A stretch of 64,000 bases of DNA from an uncultured Bacteroides sp. (GTDB taxonomy: Bacteria; Bacteroidota; Bacteroidia; Bacteroidales; Bacteroidaceae), in contig CAMQVH010000005.1 of NCBI GenBank assembly GCA_947038155.1, positions 62,001-126,000 on the forward strand. Direction: 5' to 3'. A program made the translations under genes and the position numbers. How positions within the stretch are numbered: the first letter of the stretch is position 1; each line of letters begins with the position of its first letter. The notes under the pieces were generated by a model. That model was not told the origin of the DNA, did not search any database, and saw nothing but the letters and a program-made list of their open reading frames with translations. Positions 27,704 to 37,180 of this stretch are shown here, piece by piece.

Positions 27704-29188
27704 TCAGTCTACCCACTTGAACAGGCGGTTCCAACGGATTTTGCCGTCAAACCATCCACGGTCTTTGTCAAGCGACAGCCATACAACAATCGGTTTGCCT
27801 ACTACATGGTCTTCGGGCACAAAACCCCAATAGCGGGAGTCGGCGGAGTTGTGACGGTTGTCACCCATCATCCAGTAATAATCCATCTTAAAGGTATATC
27901 GGTCGGTCTTTTCACCGTTGATGTAGATTCCGTCCGGTTTGATTTCCAGTTTGTTGCCTTCGTAAGCTACGATGCAACGTTCGTAGATAGGAAGATTATC
28001 CTCTGTCAGCGTAATGGTGGCTCCCTTGGCGGGAATCCAGATAGGGCCGTAGTTGTTGCGATCCCATTTCGTATAAAGATTCAGCGGGTACATCTGTCCT
28101 GCGTAATCTTCCGGTTCCATTACGATTTTGCTGATAAGCTTTTTGTTGCCGGAAAGGGTTTTGTACATCTTCTTGGTCAAGGGAAGATGATAGACAGGGT
28201 TCAGTTTGCCTTGTGCGTTTCGGCTGTCCAGTCCTATTTCCAGCAGTCCCATTTCCCAACCGGAGTCTTCTATCAGCATTTGGTCGGCTTTGCTGATACC
28301 CAGTTCGCGGAACATATCGTCTGTGATATACGGACCGGTAGTTTGCACGAAATAGTTGAATTGCAGGTTTTCGGGATTTTCAATCGCTTTACCGTCAATC
28401 ATCACCTGGCCTTCTACAATCTGAAGGGTATCACCAGGCAGACCGACACAGCGTTTTACATAATTCTCGCGACGGTCTACCGGGCGCCAGAGGACTTCAC
28501 CATAAGTGCGTGGGTTGTTCATTATCTGCTTCCGTCCGGCGGCATAGTACAAGTCGTAAATGGCACGTTGCTGCGCACGGGTCAGGCTATCCATCTCAAC
28601 CTGTTTGGGGTAGATGCGTTGTCCCTCGCCGTAAGCCAGTGTATAGAAGTCTGTTGTCTGTTGGTACTTCACTGCTACCGTATCGCCTGCCGGGAAATTG
28701 AACACGACAATGTCATTCAGCTTCACCTTGCCGAATCCCGGAACCCGTTTGTACTTCCATTGCGGCCATTCAATATATGATTTGGCATTGAAGACAGGTA
28801 GTGTATGCTGCGCCAACGGCATGGAAAGGGGAGTGTTCGGTACGCGGGGACCGTAACTCATCTTGCTCACATACAGGAAGTCGCCCACCAGCAATGATTT
28901 TTCCAAAGAAGAAGAAGGAATCTGATAATTCTGGAAGATGTAGATATTGACGAAGTAGACGGCAACCAATGCAAACACGATGGCGTCTACCCAGCTCATG
29001 ACACTGCGAACAGCCGGATTCTTCGACTTCTTCCAAAAAGACCAGGGAATTTTCTTGGTAATATAAATATCGAAAATGAAAGGAACAACAATCAATCCCC
29101 ACCAACTTCGTACCCAGATAAGGAAGATGAGGTAAAGTAGAATGGCAAGGACGCATTTGATCCATTGTGCGCGTGTGGCTTGTCTCAT
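27704..29188 (-). CDS. lepB: Signal peptidase I (active paralogue)
   Basis: 494 residues, long for the family (E. coli 324). Hydrophobic segments lie at about 9-26, 28-43 and 65-84. The nucleophile Ser94 is in IPSSSLEKS, the base Lys245 in NYVKRCVGLPGD, and the C-terminal box GDNRHNSADSRYWGFVP is intact. It removes type I signal peptides from exported proteins at the periplasmic face of the inner membrane. The extra length lies between the nucleophile and lysine boxes (about 100-230) and between the lysine and C-terminal boxes. It is 35 bp downstream of dapB and 41 bp upstream of its inactive-looking paralogue. Confidence 0.95.
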   Translation of the reverse strand: MRQATRAQWIKCVLAILLYLIFLIWVRSWWGLIVVPFIFDIYITKKIPWSFWKKSKNPAVRSVMSWVDAIVFALVAVYFVNIYIFQNYQIPSSSLEKSLLVGDFLYVSKMSYGPRVPNTPLSMPLAQHTLPVFNAKSYIEWPQWKYKRVPGFGKVKLNDIVVFNFPAGDTVAVKYQQTTDFYTLAYGEGQRIYPKQVEMDSLTRAQQRAIYDLYYAAGRKQIMNNPRTYGEVLWRPVDRRENYVKRCVGLPGDTLQIVEGQVMIDGKAIENPENLQFNYFVQTTGPYITDDMFRELGISKADQMLIEDSGWEMGLLEIGLDSRNAQGKLNPVYHLPLTKKMYKTLSGNKKLISKIVMEPEDYAGQMYPLNLYTKWDRNNYGPIWIPAKGATITLTEDNLPIYERCIVAYEGNKLEIKPDGIYINGEKTDRYTFKMDYYWMMGDNRHNSADSRYWGFVPEDHVVGKPIVVWLSLDKDRGWFDGKIRWNRLFKWVD

Positions 29189-29223
29189 AATGTTATATTT
29201 GTTTAGAACTAGCTTCTGATATT

Positions 29224-29988
29224 TTAGTCATTTAAAAACGGGAATAAATCACTCATGCCTAGAAAACCTTCGTGTGTGGCAGTATATTCGGCAGCCAATA
29301 CGGCTCCCAATACAAATCCGCCACGGCTTTTGGCATCGTGTGTGATGGTGATGCTGTCCACGTCGGATTCATAGCGTACGGAATGAAGACCGAAAACTTC
29401 TCCTTCACGGATAGAGGCAATAGGAAGTTCGTTAGCGGCACAATCATTGGTACCGCTGACGGTTCCGTCCGGTGCTGCGAAGGTCCCTTTCACCCATTTG
29501 TCTTTGCGGTCCAGGTTTTGCAGAATACCTTCTGCCAGTGTGATGGCTGTTCCGCTGGGGGCATCCAGCTTGTGAATATGATGCGTCTCGCTCATGGTGA
29601 CATCATAAGCAGGAAACTGATTCATAATTTTAGCCAAATACTTGTTGACAGCGGAGAAGATGCTGACTCCCAGGCTGAAGTTGGACGACCAGAAGAGTGT
29701 TTTGCCCCCTTCCGTACAGAGTCTCTTGATTTCTTCGCCATGTTCGTCCATCCATCCGGTACTGCCTGACACTAGTTTTACTCCGGCTTTGAAAGCTTTT
29801 ATATAATTATTGTAAGCTACCATCGGATTGGTAAATTCAATGGCTACATCGGCAGATTTGAACGCCTCCGATTCGAAGTCATCCTGATTGTTGATATCAA
29901 TGATGCAGACGATTTCATGTCCGCGACTACGGGCAACCTTTTCTATCTCTTTGCCCATTTTTCCGTAACCGATTAGTGCTATTTTCAT
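29224..29988 (-). CDS. dapB: 4-hydroxy-tetrahydrodipicolinate reductase
   Basis: 254 residues from the ATG at 29988 (MKIALIGYGKMGKEIEKVAR); the open frame extends to 30105, but that part overlaps the divergent promoter region and is not dapB-like. The NAD(P)-binding GYGKMG (7-12) and catalytic 'HHIHKLDAPSGTA' (His136-137, Lys140) are intact. It reduces 4-hydroxy-tetrahydrodipicolinate to tetrahydrodipicolinate in the diaminopimelate/lysine pathway. It is the first gene of a minus-strand operon with the two lepB genes and wbqC-like. Confidence 0.96.
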   Translation of the reverse strand: MKIALIGYGKMGKEIEKVARSRGHEIVCIIDINNQDDFESEAFKSADVAIEFTNPMVAYNNYIKAFKAGVKLVSGSTGWMDEHGEEIKRLCTEGGKTLFWSSNFSLGVSIFSAVNKYLAKIMNQFPAYDVTMSETHHIHKLDAPSGTAITLAEGILQNLDRKDKWVKGTFAAPDGTVSGTNDCAANELPIASIREGEVFGLHSVRYESDVDSITITHDAKSRGGFVLGAVLAAEYTATHEGFLGMSDLFPFLND

Positions 29989-30020
29989 TGTTTTCTGACT
30001 TATATTCAAAATAATAGTCG

Positions 30021-30047
30021 CAAAGATAGTGATTTTTATTACATTTG
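30021..30047. promoter_or_regulatory. Divergent -7 boxes for dapB and the DUF2851 gene
   Basis: CAAAGATA (30021-30028) is a minus-strand TATCTTTG, 33 nt before dapB. TACATTTG (30040-30047) is a plus-strand -7 box, 25 nt before the DUF2851 start. Convincing -33 elements are not visible. Confidence 0.5.
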
Positions 30048-30072
30048 TAGCGTACATTAACGTCTTGTTAAC

Positions 30073-31356
30073 ATGGAACACCTTCTTCACTACGTGTGGA
30101 AACATAAATTATTTCCCCTGAAAGTACTGCAAACCACCAACGGTTTACCGGTAGAAGTGATTGACCCCGGTTTGCAAAACCCCAACGCCGGTCCCGACTT
30201 TTTCAATGCTAAACTAAAAATAAACGGTATATTGTGGGTAGGAAACATTGAAATGCATGCCCATGCTTCGGACTGGTTTCACCACGGACATGATAGCGAT
30301 AAGGTTTACGATTCGGTGATTCTTCATGTAGTGGGGGAGGCTGACGGGGAAATAACCCGTACTAACGGTGAGGTTATCCCGCAACTGCAATTGACATGCC
30401 CCGAGCATATACGAGCTCATTATCATGAACTTTGTGTGGCTGACCAGTATCCGGCTTGCTATCCTGTCCTTGCTTCCTTGCCCAAACTTACCGTCCACTC
30501 CTGGCTGACAGCTTTGCAGACTGAACGGTTGGAACAAAAAGCGCGGTTAATAACGCAACGTCTTGAACACTGTAACAACAACTGGGAAGACGCTTTCTTC
30601 ATCACCCTTGCCCGCAACTTTGGTTTTGGACTGAACGGGGATGCTTTTGAAACGTGGGCGGGTTTGCTCCCGCTCCGTGCCGTAGATAAGCACCGGAATG
30701 ATTTGTTTCAGATAGAAGCTCTCTTCTACGGTTTGGCAGGACTGTTCGAAGATACGTTTCTGAAAAAGGAACAGGAAGACGAGTATAGCCTTCGCCTTTG
30801 CAAAGAATTCCGTTATTTGCAGCGAAAGTTTGAGTTTACTCGAGTGATGGATGCCACATTGTGGCGGTTTCTCAGGCTTCGTCCCGAGAATTTTCCTCAT
30901 ATTCGTCTGGCACAGTTGGCTTATCTTTATCAGAAAGGGGATAAATTGTTCTCGCGGTTGCTGGAAGCTGAAACATTATCGGAAGTAAGGGAGTTGCTGA
31001 CTACCCGTACTTCTGCTTATTGGGAAAGTCATTATTTATTCGGACAGACTTCTCCGCACAAAGAGAAAACCCTAGGGGAGAGGTCGAAAAACTTGATTAT
31101 CATAAATACTGTGACCCCTTTTCTATACACCTACGGTTTGCATAAAGCGGACGAGCGGATGTGTGAACGTGCCGGACGTTTCCTGGAAGAGTTGAAAGCG
31201 GAAGATAATCATATAACCCGTGCGTGGAGCAATGCCGGACTGCCGGTTGCCACTGCGGCAGATAGTCAGGCGTTGATACAATTGCGGAAGGAGTATTGTG
31301 ATAAGCGGAAATGCCTGTTTTGCCGCTTTGGCTATGAATATTTGCGACACGAATAA
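30073..31356 (+). CDS. DUF2851 family protein
   Basis: 427 residues, no signal peptide. 'MEHLLHYVWKHKLFPLKVL' opens the protein, followed by 'VIDPGLQNPNAGPDFFNAKLKINGILWVGNIEMHAHASDWFHHGHD', the strongly conserved N-terminal block of this Bacteroidetes family, with several His/Asp/Glu that could bind metal (E and H in 'NIEMHAHASDW'). The C-terminus ends with 'YCDKRKCLFCRFGYEYL' (a CxxC pair). The function is not established. It is divergent from dapB. Confidence 0.85.
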   Translation: MEHLLHYVWKHKLFPLKVLQTTNGLPVEVIDPGLQNPNAGPDFFNAKLKINGILWVGNIEMHAHASDWFHHGHDSDKVYDSVILHVVGEADGEITRTNGEVIPQLQLTCPEHIRAHYHELCVADQYPACYPVLASLPKLTVHSWLTALQTERLEQKARLITQRLEHCNNNWEDAFFITLARNFGFGLNGDAFETWAGLLPLRAVDKHRNDLFQIEALFYGLAGLFEDTFLKKEQEDEYSLRLCKEFRYLQRKFEFTRVMDATLWRFLRLRPENFPHIRLAQLAYLYQKGDKLFSRLLEAETLSEVRELLTTRTSAYWESHYLFGQTSPHKEKTLGERSKNLIIINTVTPFLYTYGLHKADERMCERAGRFLEELKAEDNHITRAWSNAGLPVATAADSQALIQLRKEYCDKRKCLFCRFGYEYLRHE

Positions 31357-31416
31357 TCCGCTTGGGGACACGTAAAGATTTAGCTTCCGGAATAACTAAG
31401 ATATCAAACTTGTCAT

Positions 31417-31424
31417 TATCTTTG
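31417..31424 (+). promoter_or_regulatory. -7 box upstream of the small lipoprotein gene
   Basis: TATCTTTG (31417-31424) matches TAnnTTTG and lies 35 nt before the start codon at 31459. No clear -33 element is present. Confidence 0.4.
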
Positions 31425-31458
31425 CAGCGTCAATTAAACTCTTAATTTATATAGTGTT

Positions 31459-32019
31459 ATGAGAACTAAAAAGTTTGTATGCTGTTTGTTGGCCATGGTG
31501 CTGTTTGCAGGTGTTTCGTTCATCTCTTGCGGTAATAGTTCGAAAGCAAAAGCTGACAGTGAAGCGGCTACCGGATTCGGTGAGGAGTTCAAGTCGTTTT
31601 TGGATAAGTTTACTTCCAGCGCGGCATTTCAATATACCCGTATCAAGTTTCCGTTGAAAACTCCGATTACTTTATTTGAAGATGACGGTGAAACCGAGAA
31701 AACATTCCCTTTCACTAAAGAAAAATGGCCATTGCTGGATAGCGAGACTATGAAGGAAGAACGCATCTCTCAGGAAGAAGGTGGCATTTATGTCTCTAAG
31801 TTCACGGTGAACGAGCCCGGACATAAGGTGTTCGAGGCGGGATATGAAGAGTCAGAGATTGACTTGCGTGTCGAATTCGAACTTTCGTCTGACGGGAAAT
31901 GGTATGTGGTGGATTGCTATACGGGGTGGTATGGATATGACTTGCCTATCGGCGAATTGAAACAGACCATAGAGCATGTAAAGGAAGAGAATGCGGCATT
32001 CAAGGACCTACATCCTTAA
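31459..32019 (+). CDS. Small secreted lipoprotein (DUF4348-like)
   Basis: 186 residues with a lipoprotein signal (MRTKKFVCCLLAMVLFAGVS, lipobox FISCG at about residue 24). The mature part 'FGEEFKSFLDKFTSSAAFQYTRIKFPL' and 'WYVVDCYTGWYGYDLP' is typical of small Bacteroides lipoproteins; I recall it as DUF4348 but am not certain. It is probably periplasmic or outer-membrane anchored. The function is unknown. It has its own promoter and terminator, so is a single-gene unit. Confidence 0.75.
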   Translation: MRTKKFVCCLLAMVLFAGVSFISCGNSSKAKADSEAATGFGEEFKSFLDKFTSSAAFQYTRIKFPLKTPITLFEDDGETEKTFPFTKEKWPLLDSETMKEERISQEEGGIYVSKFTVNEPGHKVFEAGYEESEIDLRVEFELSSDGKWYVVDCYTGWYGYDLPIGELKQTIEHVKEENAAFKDLHP

Positions 32020-32074
32020 AATGGTAATACAATTTTTCAGTCGATACGTTATTTGAGATATTTTGTACAATTTG

Positions 32075-32107
32075 AACCCCTCTTTTTGAAAAAAGAGGGG
32101 TTTCTTT
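32075..32107 (+). terminator. Intrinsic terminator after the small lipoprotein gene
   Basis: AACCCCTCTTTT / AAAAGAGGGGTT forms a 12-bp stem (about 32075-32102) followed by TTTCTTT. It is 55 bp after the stop codon at 32019. Confidence 0.85.
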
Positions 32108-32142
32108 GTACCCGGAAGAATAATCTTTGAACTAATACCGTA

Positions 32143-32283
32143 ATGATGAAGCGATTTTTTATTGGCTACAGCTTGGTTACTTTTTTCTTTTTGAATGGTG
32201 CGGTGCTCTTTGCACAACACGAAAACTCCTTTGCCAAACAATGGAGAACAGAAGATGAATCATGTGTTGTTTACTGGATTTAA
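32143..32283 (+). CDS. 46-residue secreted peptide or remnant
   Basis: Open frame of 46 codons plus stop. It starts MMKRFFIGYSLVTFFFLNGA, has a good type I signal peptide ending 'VLFAQ' and a 22-residue remainder (HENSFAKQWRTEDESCVVYW plus one residue). Either it is a real small secreted peptide or it is the 5' stump of a decayed exported enzyme; the end is abrupt and no frame continuing the protein was seen. It lies between a terminator and the PL8 lyase promoter. Confidence 0.4.
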   Translation: MMKRFFIGYSLVTFFFLNGAVLFAQHENSFAKQWRTEDESCVVYWI

Positions 32284-32296
32284 AGTGACTGCTTTC

Positions 32297-32304
32297 TAAA
32301 TTTG
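32297..32304 (+). promoter_or_regulatory. -7 box upstream of the PL8 lyase
   Basis: TAAATTTG (32297-32304) fits TAnnTTTG and lies 30 nt before the start codon. No good -33 is seen, which would fit activator-dependent transcription. Confidence 0.45.
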
Positions 32305-32334
32305 CATATAAAAAACTAATCAGATAATATATCT

Positions 32335-35300
32335 ATGATGAAACAATCTTTTATCAGACTTGGAGTACTAACTCTATTTTCCTGTTTATGTTCTGCATTT
32401 CTTCATTCGCAAGTAGTAACAGATGAGCGGCTATTTTCTTTTGAAGCCCCCAAAGTCCCAGACTGTATAACGAGTATTCATTCTCAACTTTCCATCTCTG
32501 ATATTCATTATAAAGATGGAAAACACTCGATGAAATGGGACTTTGAACCTGGCGGTATATTAGAACTCAAGAAAGACCTGAAATTTGAAAAGAAGGATCC
32601 GACTGGTAAAGACCTGTATCTTTCGGCTTTCATCGTATGGGTGTATAATGAAGAGCCCCAAAACACAACTATCGAATTTGAATTCTTGAAAGACGGCAGG
32701 AAATGTACTTCCTTTCCTTTCGGAATCAACTTTAAAGGTTGGCGTGCCGCATGGGTTTGTTATGAGCGGGATATGCAAGGCACACCTCAGGAAGGTATGA
32801 ATGAACTTCGTATTGTTGCTCCAAATTCAAAAGGATGCCTTTTCATCGATCATTTGATTACTGCTACCAAAGTGGATGCACGTCAGCAAACAGCCGATTT
32901 GCAAGTACCTTTTGTAAATGCCGGAACTAATAATCATTGGTTGGTTGTTTACAAACACTCCCTTTTGAAGCCGGATATCGAGTTGACTCCTGTCAGTGAC
33001 AGGCAAAAGAAAGAAATGCAACTGCTGGAGAAACGTTTCCGGGACATGAATTATACAAAAGGTAAACTCTCGGATAAAGAAGTGGAGACTATCCGCAAGA
33101 AATATGATTTCTATCAGATTACTTATAAAAACGGTCAGGTGTCGGGTGTACCTATTTATATGGTGCGCGCTTCCGAAGCTTATGAACGGATTATACCGGA
33201 CTGGGACAAGGATATGCTGACCAAACTTGGTGTAGAAATGCGTGCCTATTTTGATTTGATGAAACGGATTGCTGTTGCGTATAATAATAGTGCTGCGAAC
33301 CCGGAACTTCAGAAAGAAATGAAGCAAAAATTCTTGGCTATGTATGACCATATAACTGATCAGGGGGTGACTTATGGCAGTTGTTGGGGGAATATCCATC
33401 ATTACGGATATAGTGTTCGCGGATTGTATCTGGCATATTTCCTGATGAAAGACGTACTTCGTGAAGCCGGTAAGTTGCAAGAAGCTGAGCGTACATTGCG
33501 GTGGTATGCCATTACGAATGAGGTATATCCTAAACCGGAAGGTAATGGAATTGATATGGACTCATTTAATACACAGACTACCGGTCGTATCGCGAGTATT
33601 CTGATGATGGAAGATACACCGGAAAAGCTACAATATCTAAGGTCTTTCTCTCGTTGGATTGATTACGGTTGTCGCCCTGCTCCGGGATTGGATGGCTCAT
33701 TCAAGATAGACGGCGGTGCTTTCCATCATCGTAATAATTACCCGGCTTATGCCGTCGGTGGTTTGGATGGAGCGACTAATATGATTTATCTTTTCAGCCG
33801 GACAGAATTTGCTATCTCGAAACTGGCGCATGAAACGGTGAGAAATGTATTGTTTGCCATGCGTTTCTATTGCAATAAGCTGAATTTCCCATTGTCAATG
33901 TCCGGTCGTCATCCCGATGGAAGGGGGAGATTAGTGCCGATGCACTATGCAATGATGGCTATGGCAGGAACTTCTGATGGAAAGTCTGAGTTCGATAAGG
34001 AGATGGCGTCTGCTTATCTGCGTCTTGTTTCAGGCACTTCTTCCAAAGGACAGGAACCGGATTATATGCCAAAAGTATCCAACGCACAGGAACGGAAGAT
34101 TGCAAAGCTGCTTGTCGATAACGGTTTCCGCCCTGAACCCGACCCGCAAGGAAACTTGGCACTTGGTTATGGCTGCGTGTCTGTGCAGCGCCGTAGCAAC
34201 TGGTCTGTAGTAGCTCGCGGACATTCCCGCTATCTTTGGGCGGCAGAACATTATTTGGGGCATAATCTCTATGGCCGTTATCTGGCACATGGGAGTCTGC
34301 AAATTCTGACAGCAGCACCGGGGCACATCGTTACTCCTGCCACAAGTGGATGGCAGCAGGAAGGTTTCGACTGGAACCGTATCCCGGGAGTGACTTCCAT
34401 CCATCTTCCATTGGAACAGTTGAAAGCTAAAGTTTTGAATGTAGATACCTTCTCCGGCATGGAAGAAATGCTTTATTCCGACGAAGCTTTTGCCGGCGGA
34501 CTGTCACAACAGAAAGAAAATGGCAATTTCGGTATGAAATTGCACGAACATGATAAATACAACGGTTCTCATCGGGCACGCAAATCTTTCCATTTCATCG
34601 GTGAAATGATTGTTTGCTTAGGTTCGGACATTGAAAATACCAATACGGAATATCCCACTGAAACTACAATATTCCAGTTGGCGGTAACGGATAAGGCAGG
34701 GCATGATTACTGGAAAAACTATCATGGTAATGGTAAAACATGGATTGATCATTTGGGAACCGGATATTATGTACCCGTTACTGCTAAGTTTGAGAAAGCT
34801 TTTCCACAATATTCCCGTATGCAGGATACAGGTAAGGAAACGAAAGGGGATTGGATCTCATTAGTCGTGAATCATGGAAAAGCTCCGAAAGGCGGAAGTT
34901 ATGAATACACTGTCCTGCCACAAACAAATGAAACTGCTATGAAGTCATTTGGCAAGAAACCTGCTTATAAGGTACTGAAGCAGGATTGTGATGCTCATAT
35001 CGTGTATTCACCGGCAGAGAATATATACTCTTATGTACTCTTTGAGACTCCGCAAGCACCTCTTCCCGGTGAATTATTACAGCAAACGGATACGTCTTGT
35101 CTGGTGATGGTGCATAAGGAATCTCCGAATCAACTTCTGCTGACTGTGGCGCAGCCGGACTTGGCATTGTATCGAGGCGCAAGTGATGAAGCTTTCGATA
35201 AAGATGGAAAACGAGTGGAACGCAGCATTTATTCCCGCCCATGGATTAATGACGAAAGTGGTGAGATTCCGGTGACAGTAACCTTGAAAGGTTATTGGAA

Positions 35301-35412
35301 TATGAAAGAAACTCCATTCTGCAAAGTGATTTCAGCAGATAAGAAACAGACAGTACTTCGTTTTACTTGTAGGGACGGAGCTAGCTTTGAAGTGGAATTG
35401 AAGAAAAAATAA
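32335..35412 (+). CDS. PL8 chondroitin sulfate ABC-type lyase
   Basis: 1025 residues with a signal peptide ending 'AFLHSQ' (Met2 at 32338 is an equal start choice). Order: N-terminal carbohydrate-binding-like beta-sandwich (about 30-190), alpha/alpha-toroid (about 210-610) and C-terminal beta-sandwiches. The catalytic region matches chondroitinase ABC: His465 and Tyr472 in '[10 protein letters not shown]' are seven apart as in the Proteus enzyme's His501/Tyr508, and Arg525 lies in '[10 protein letters not shown]'. It cleaves chondroitin/dermatan sulfate by beta-elimination to unsaturated disaccharides, probably in the periplasm. It matches the PL8 enzyme at this place in the B. thetaiotaomicron chondroitin sulfate locus, on the opposite strand from the SusCD operon. 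Confidence 0.93.
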   Translation: MMKQSFIRLGVLTLFSCLCSAFLHSQVVTDERLFSFEAPKVPDCITSIHSQLSISDIHYKDGKHSMKWDFEPGGILELKKDLKFEKKDPTGKDLYLSAFIVWVYNEEPQNTTIEFEFLKDGRKCTSFPFGINFKGWRAAWVCYERDMQGTPQEGMNELRIVAPNSKGCLFIDHLITATKVDARQQTADLQVPFVNAGTNNHWLVVYKHSLLKPDIELTPVSDRQKKEMQLLEKRFRDMNYTKGKLSDKEVETIRKKYDFYQITYKNGQVSGVPIYMVRASEAYERIIPDWDKDMLTKLGVEMRAYFDLMKRIAVAYNNSAANPELQKEMKQKFLAMYDHITDQGVTYGSCWGNIHHYGYSVRGLYLAYFLMKDVLREAGKLQEAERTLRWYAITNEVYPKPEGNGIDMDSFNTQTTGRIASILMMEDTPEKLQYLRSFSRWIDYGCRPAPGLDGSFKIDGGAFHHRNNYPAYAVGGLDGATNMIYLFSRTEFAISKLAHETVRNVLFAMRFYCNKLNFPLSMSGRHPDGRGRLVPMHYAMMAMAGTSDGKSEFDKEMASAYLRLVSGTSSKGQEPDYMPKVSNAQERKIAKLLVDNGFRPEPDPQGNLALGYGCVSVQRRSNWSVVARGHSRYLWAAEHYLGHNLYGRYLAHGSLQILTAAPGHIVTPATSGWQQEGFDWNRIPGVTSIHLPLEQLKAKVLNVDTFSGMEEMLYSDEAFAGGLSQQKENGNFGMKLHEHDKYNGSHRARKSFHFIGEMIVCLGSDIENTNTEYPTETTIFQLAVTDKAGHDYWKNYHGNGKTWIDHLGTGYYVPVTAKFEKAFPQYSRMQDTGKETKGDWISLVVNHGKAPKGGSYEYTVLPQTNETAMKSFGKKPAYKVLKQDCDAHIVYSPAENIYSYVLFETPQAPLPGELLQQTDTSCLVMVHKESPNQLLLTVAQPDLALYRGASDEAFDKDGKRVERSIYSRPWINDESGEIPVTVTLKGYWNMKETPFCKVISADKKQTVLRFTCRDGASFEVELKKK

Positions 35413-35559
35413 TCCGGAGGATTGGTCGGGAACTGCTGTTTTCTGCCTCGTTGTCCTGTCAGTTCCGGCTTCCTCTCTCAAGTAATAAATGCAATTCCTC
35501 TTTCAACCTATCACCGTCCGGCAAAGACAAAACCGCATATAAACGGAAGCCTACGTGTA

Positions 35560-35681
35560 AACAGAAGTTTCAACAGGGGATAACTTTGGTTTCAAGGCAT
35601 GAAACTTTGGTTTCTTCGGCGTGAAACTTTGGTTTCTCCAGCGTGAAACTTTAGTTTCAAAGGCTTGAAGCAAATCGTTTC
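35560..35681. repeat. 22-bp-period dyad array B
   Basis: AACTTTGGTTTC begins at 35582, 35603 and 35625, and AACTTTAGTTTC at 35647 (spacing 21, 22, 22 bp). With the preceding G and A, copies 2-4 form the dyad GAAAC-nnnn-GTTTC. Degenerate in-phase copies flank the array at 35560-35571 and about 35669-35681. The spacers of 7-8 bp vary. Confidence 0.85.
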
Positions 35682-35753
35682 ATGCTGAGATAGAAGTATA
35701 GTTGATTGGGCCGCCGTGATGAACATCGTTAGTTTATGGAAGGTAGGGTTGAA

Positions 35754-35811
35754 GCAACAGGTGACAGCATGGTGACAGCAATGTTGCCGTCACCATGCTG
35801 TCACCTGTTGC
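35754..35811. repeat. 23-bp perfect inverted repeat
   Basis: The arm 35754-35776 (starts GCAACAGGTGACAG) pairs perfectly with 35789-35811 (ends CTGTCACCTGTTGC). The 12-nt loop contains GCAA-TG-TTGC, so the hairpin can extend nearly to the centre. Each arm contains GGTGAC-type 11-bp repeats. No T-run follows on either strand. Confidence 0.9.
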
Positions 35812-35902
35812 TGTCACAACGCTATTCGTTTATAATCACAACGTTAAGCTGCAATCGGTGACAGATGACAGCAGTATGATTAAAATAAATTGCTGAGAAG
35901 AG

Positions 35903-37126
35903 TTAGAACATAAACATGGCAACTGCGACAATGCGGTTGTTGCATACAGCATGAGTATCTTTGATTTTTCCGCTGGATGTATTCAGAGAGCCATACCATG
36001 CGGAGCTCAACGTATATTCTAAACCGAATTTCCAATGAGGTACATTGTAAGTTAGTTCTGCTCCCGCAGTGACGAGTTGGTCGAGGTTTGTTCCCGTACC
36101 ATATACTTGTGCTTTTCCATCCGGAGCATATAATTCATCGCTTGTTCCCAAGTTTTTAGCGTAACCGACAAACACACCCGGCTTCCATTTTTGTCCGTAA
36201 ACAACATTCAGCCAGGAACTGGAAAAACGTATCGGAGTATATTTCTGTTCTCCTGTGCGTTCGTTAATAGATTTAATGCCGAATCCGCCAAGACCGGAAG
36301 CTTGTGTCAGATTGGAGCCTAATACACTTTTTGCGCCGATAAACCAGTTTTTATTCGTGTATTTCACATGAGCTTCATATGAAAGGGTTGTGATGCGTTC
36401 GTCTACTTTATATTTTTCTGTGGAGACTGTGCGTGGCTTTAATGATAACAATTCAACGCCTACACCCGCTAATAAGCCATCTTTCTTATAATCTGCTCCA
36501 ATATAAATTTCAGGGACACAGCTTTTCTTTATATACTCCTGGCTCTTTCCGGCAGGTCCTTGAGACAAATACTGGGATTGCCATACGGCAGCTCCTGTAA
36601 GCTGGAAGTTCTTATTCTTGTATCGATAGCGAATCTGCGGTGCGCGACTGAACGGTTGGAAAGGTGCTCCCATTGACAGATTAAGAATTTGCGGGGCTAC
36701 TTCACCATATAGCGGGTGCCATGTTTGTCCGAGCAGCAAGGCCGATTTGTTCCAATCCAGATTGAGATAAGCGTGGCGCAGTCGGACTACTGAAAAAGAA
36801 TTGCCGGTACCGCGAAAGTCGGCTTCTATCTTGGCGGAAGTCTTGGCTGTTCCCAGTTTAGGTCCGGCAACGTCTACTCCTAAACGTGAATACAGTGTGT
36901 AGAAATTACTGTTAGGCGTTGCATTCAAATCGTTTCCGTTCTCATCGCGATTCTTGTCCAAGGGATACATATAGAACAATCCGTCTACAGTTTCTTGATT
37001 GGCACGACTGTTGTAATAAAGGTCTGTACGAATCTGTCCATAAAACTTGAACTTGAAGTCCTTCATCTGTGCAAAACTGCCCGAAACTGTTATCAGGCAA
37101 AGAAATAATAAAATGTATTTTTTCAT
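35903..37126 (-). CDS. Outer-membrane porin-like beta-barrel protein
   Basis: 407 residues from Met at 37126 (MKKYILLFLCLITVSGSFAQ); an upstream in-frame ATG adds nine unlikely residues. After the signal peptide the protein is alternating beta-strand with frequent aromatic ends: 'FKFKFYGQIRTDLYYNSR', 'SVVRLRHAYLNLDW', 'FGLEYTLSSAWYG' and a C-terminal phenylalanine ('VAVAMFMF'), as expected of an outer-membrane barrel. It is not a SusC. The substrate is unknown. It lies between the PL8 lyase and the main chondroitin operon, so a role in passing GAG oligosaccharides is possible but unproven. Confidence 0.8.
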   Translation of the reverse strand: MKKYILLFLCLITVSGSFAQMKDFKFKFYGQIRTDLYYNSRANQETVDGLFYMYPLDKNRDENGNDLNATPNSNFYTLYSRLGVDVAGPKLGTAKTSAKIEADFRGTGNSFSVVRLRHAYLNLDWNKSALLLGQTWHPLYGEVAPQILNLSMGAPFQPFSRAPQIRYRYKNKNFQLTGAAVWQSQYLSQGPAGKSQEYIKKSCVPEIYIGADYKKDGLLAGVGVELLSLKPRTVSTEKYKVDERITTLSYEAHVKYTNKNWFIGAKSVLGSNLTQASGLGGFGIKSINERTGEQKYTPIRFSSSWLNVVYGQKWKPGVFVGYAKNLGTSDELYAPDGKAQVYGTGTNLDQLVTAGAELTYNVPHWKFGLEYTLSSAWYGSLNTSSGKIKDTHAVCNNRIVAVAMFMF

Positions 37127-37150
37127 AATGTGCTTGTTTATAAACGGGCG

Positions 37151-37168
37151 CAAAATTACACAAAATTA
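37151..37168 (-). promoter_or_regulatory. Tandem -7-like boxes upstream of the porin gene
   Basis: CAAAATTACA CAAAATTACG (37151-37170) gives two minus-strand TAATTTTG boxes 10 bp apart, both fitting TAnnTTTG, 25-35 nt before the start codon. Confidence 0.45.
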
Positions 37169-37180
37169 CGGGTAATCAGC

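Larger units (their letters stand above)
35413..35902. other. Repeat-rich intergenic region between lyase and porin genes
   Basis: 490 bp between convergent genes with no credible reading frame. Near the lyase stop GGAACTG / CAGTTCC (35429-35435 and 35460-35466) may form a weak terminator. It is followed by the 22-bp dyad array and a 23-bp perfect inverted repeat, listed separately. Confidence 0.75.

Noticed and set aside
27695-28780. 361-codon open frame on the plus strand
   Set aside because: It lies wholly antisense to lepB, whose catalytic motifs are all in the minus-strand frame. The plus-strand translation has no family signature.
29989-30105. N-terminal extension of dapB by 39 codons
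   Set aside because: The extension is not DapB-like and overlaps the divergent promoters and the DUF2851 start; the conserved MKIALIGYGKMG begins at 29988.
35560-35681. CRISPR-like array
   Set aside because: Units are 22 bp with 7-8 bp spacers, far too short for CRISPR repeats and spacers, and no cas genes are nearby.
35413-35902. Insertion sequence or MITE
   Set aside because: No transposase frame, no target-site duplication around the inverted repeat, and the arrays lack terminal inverted repeats.
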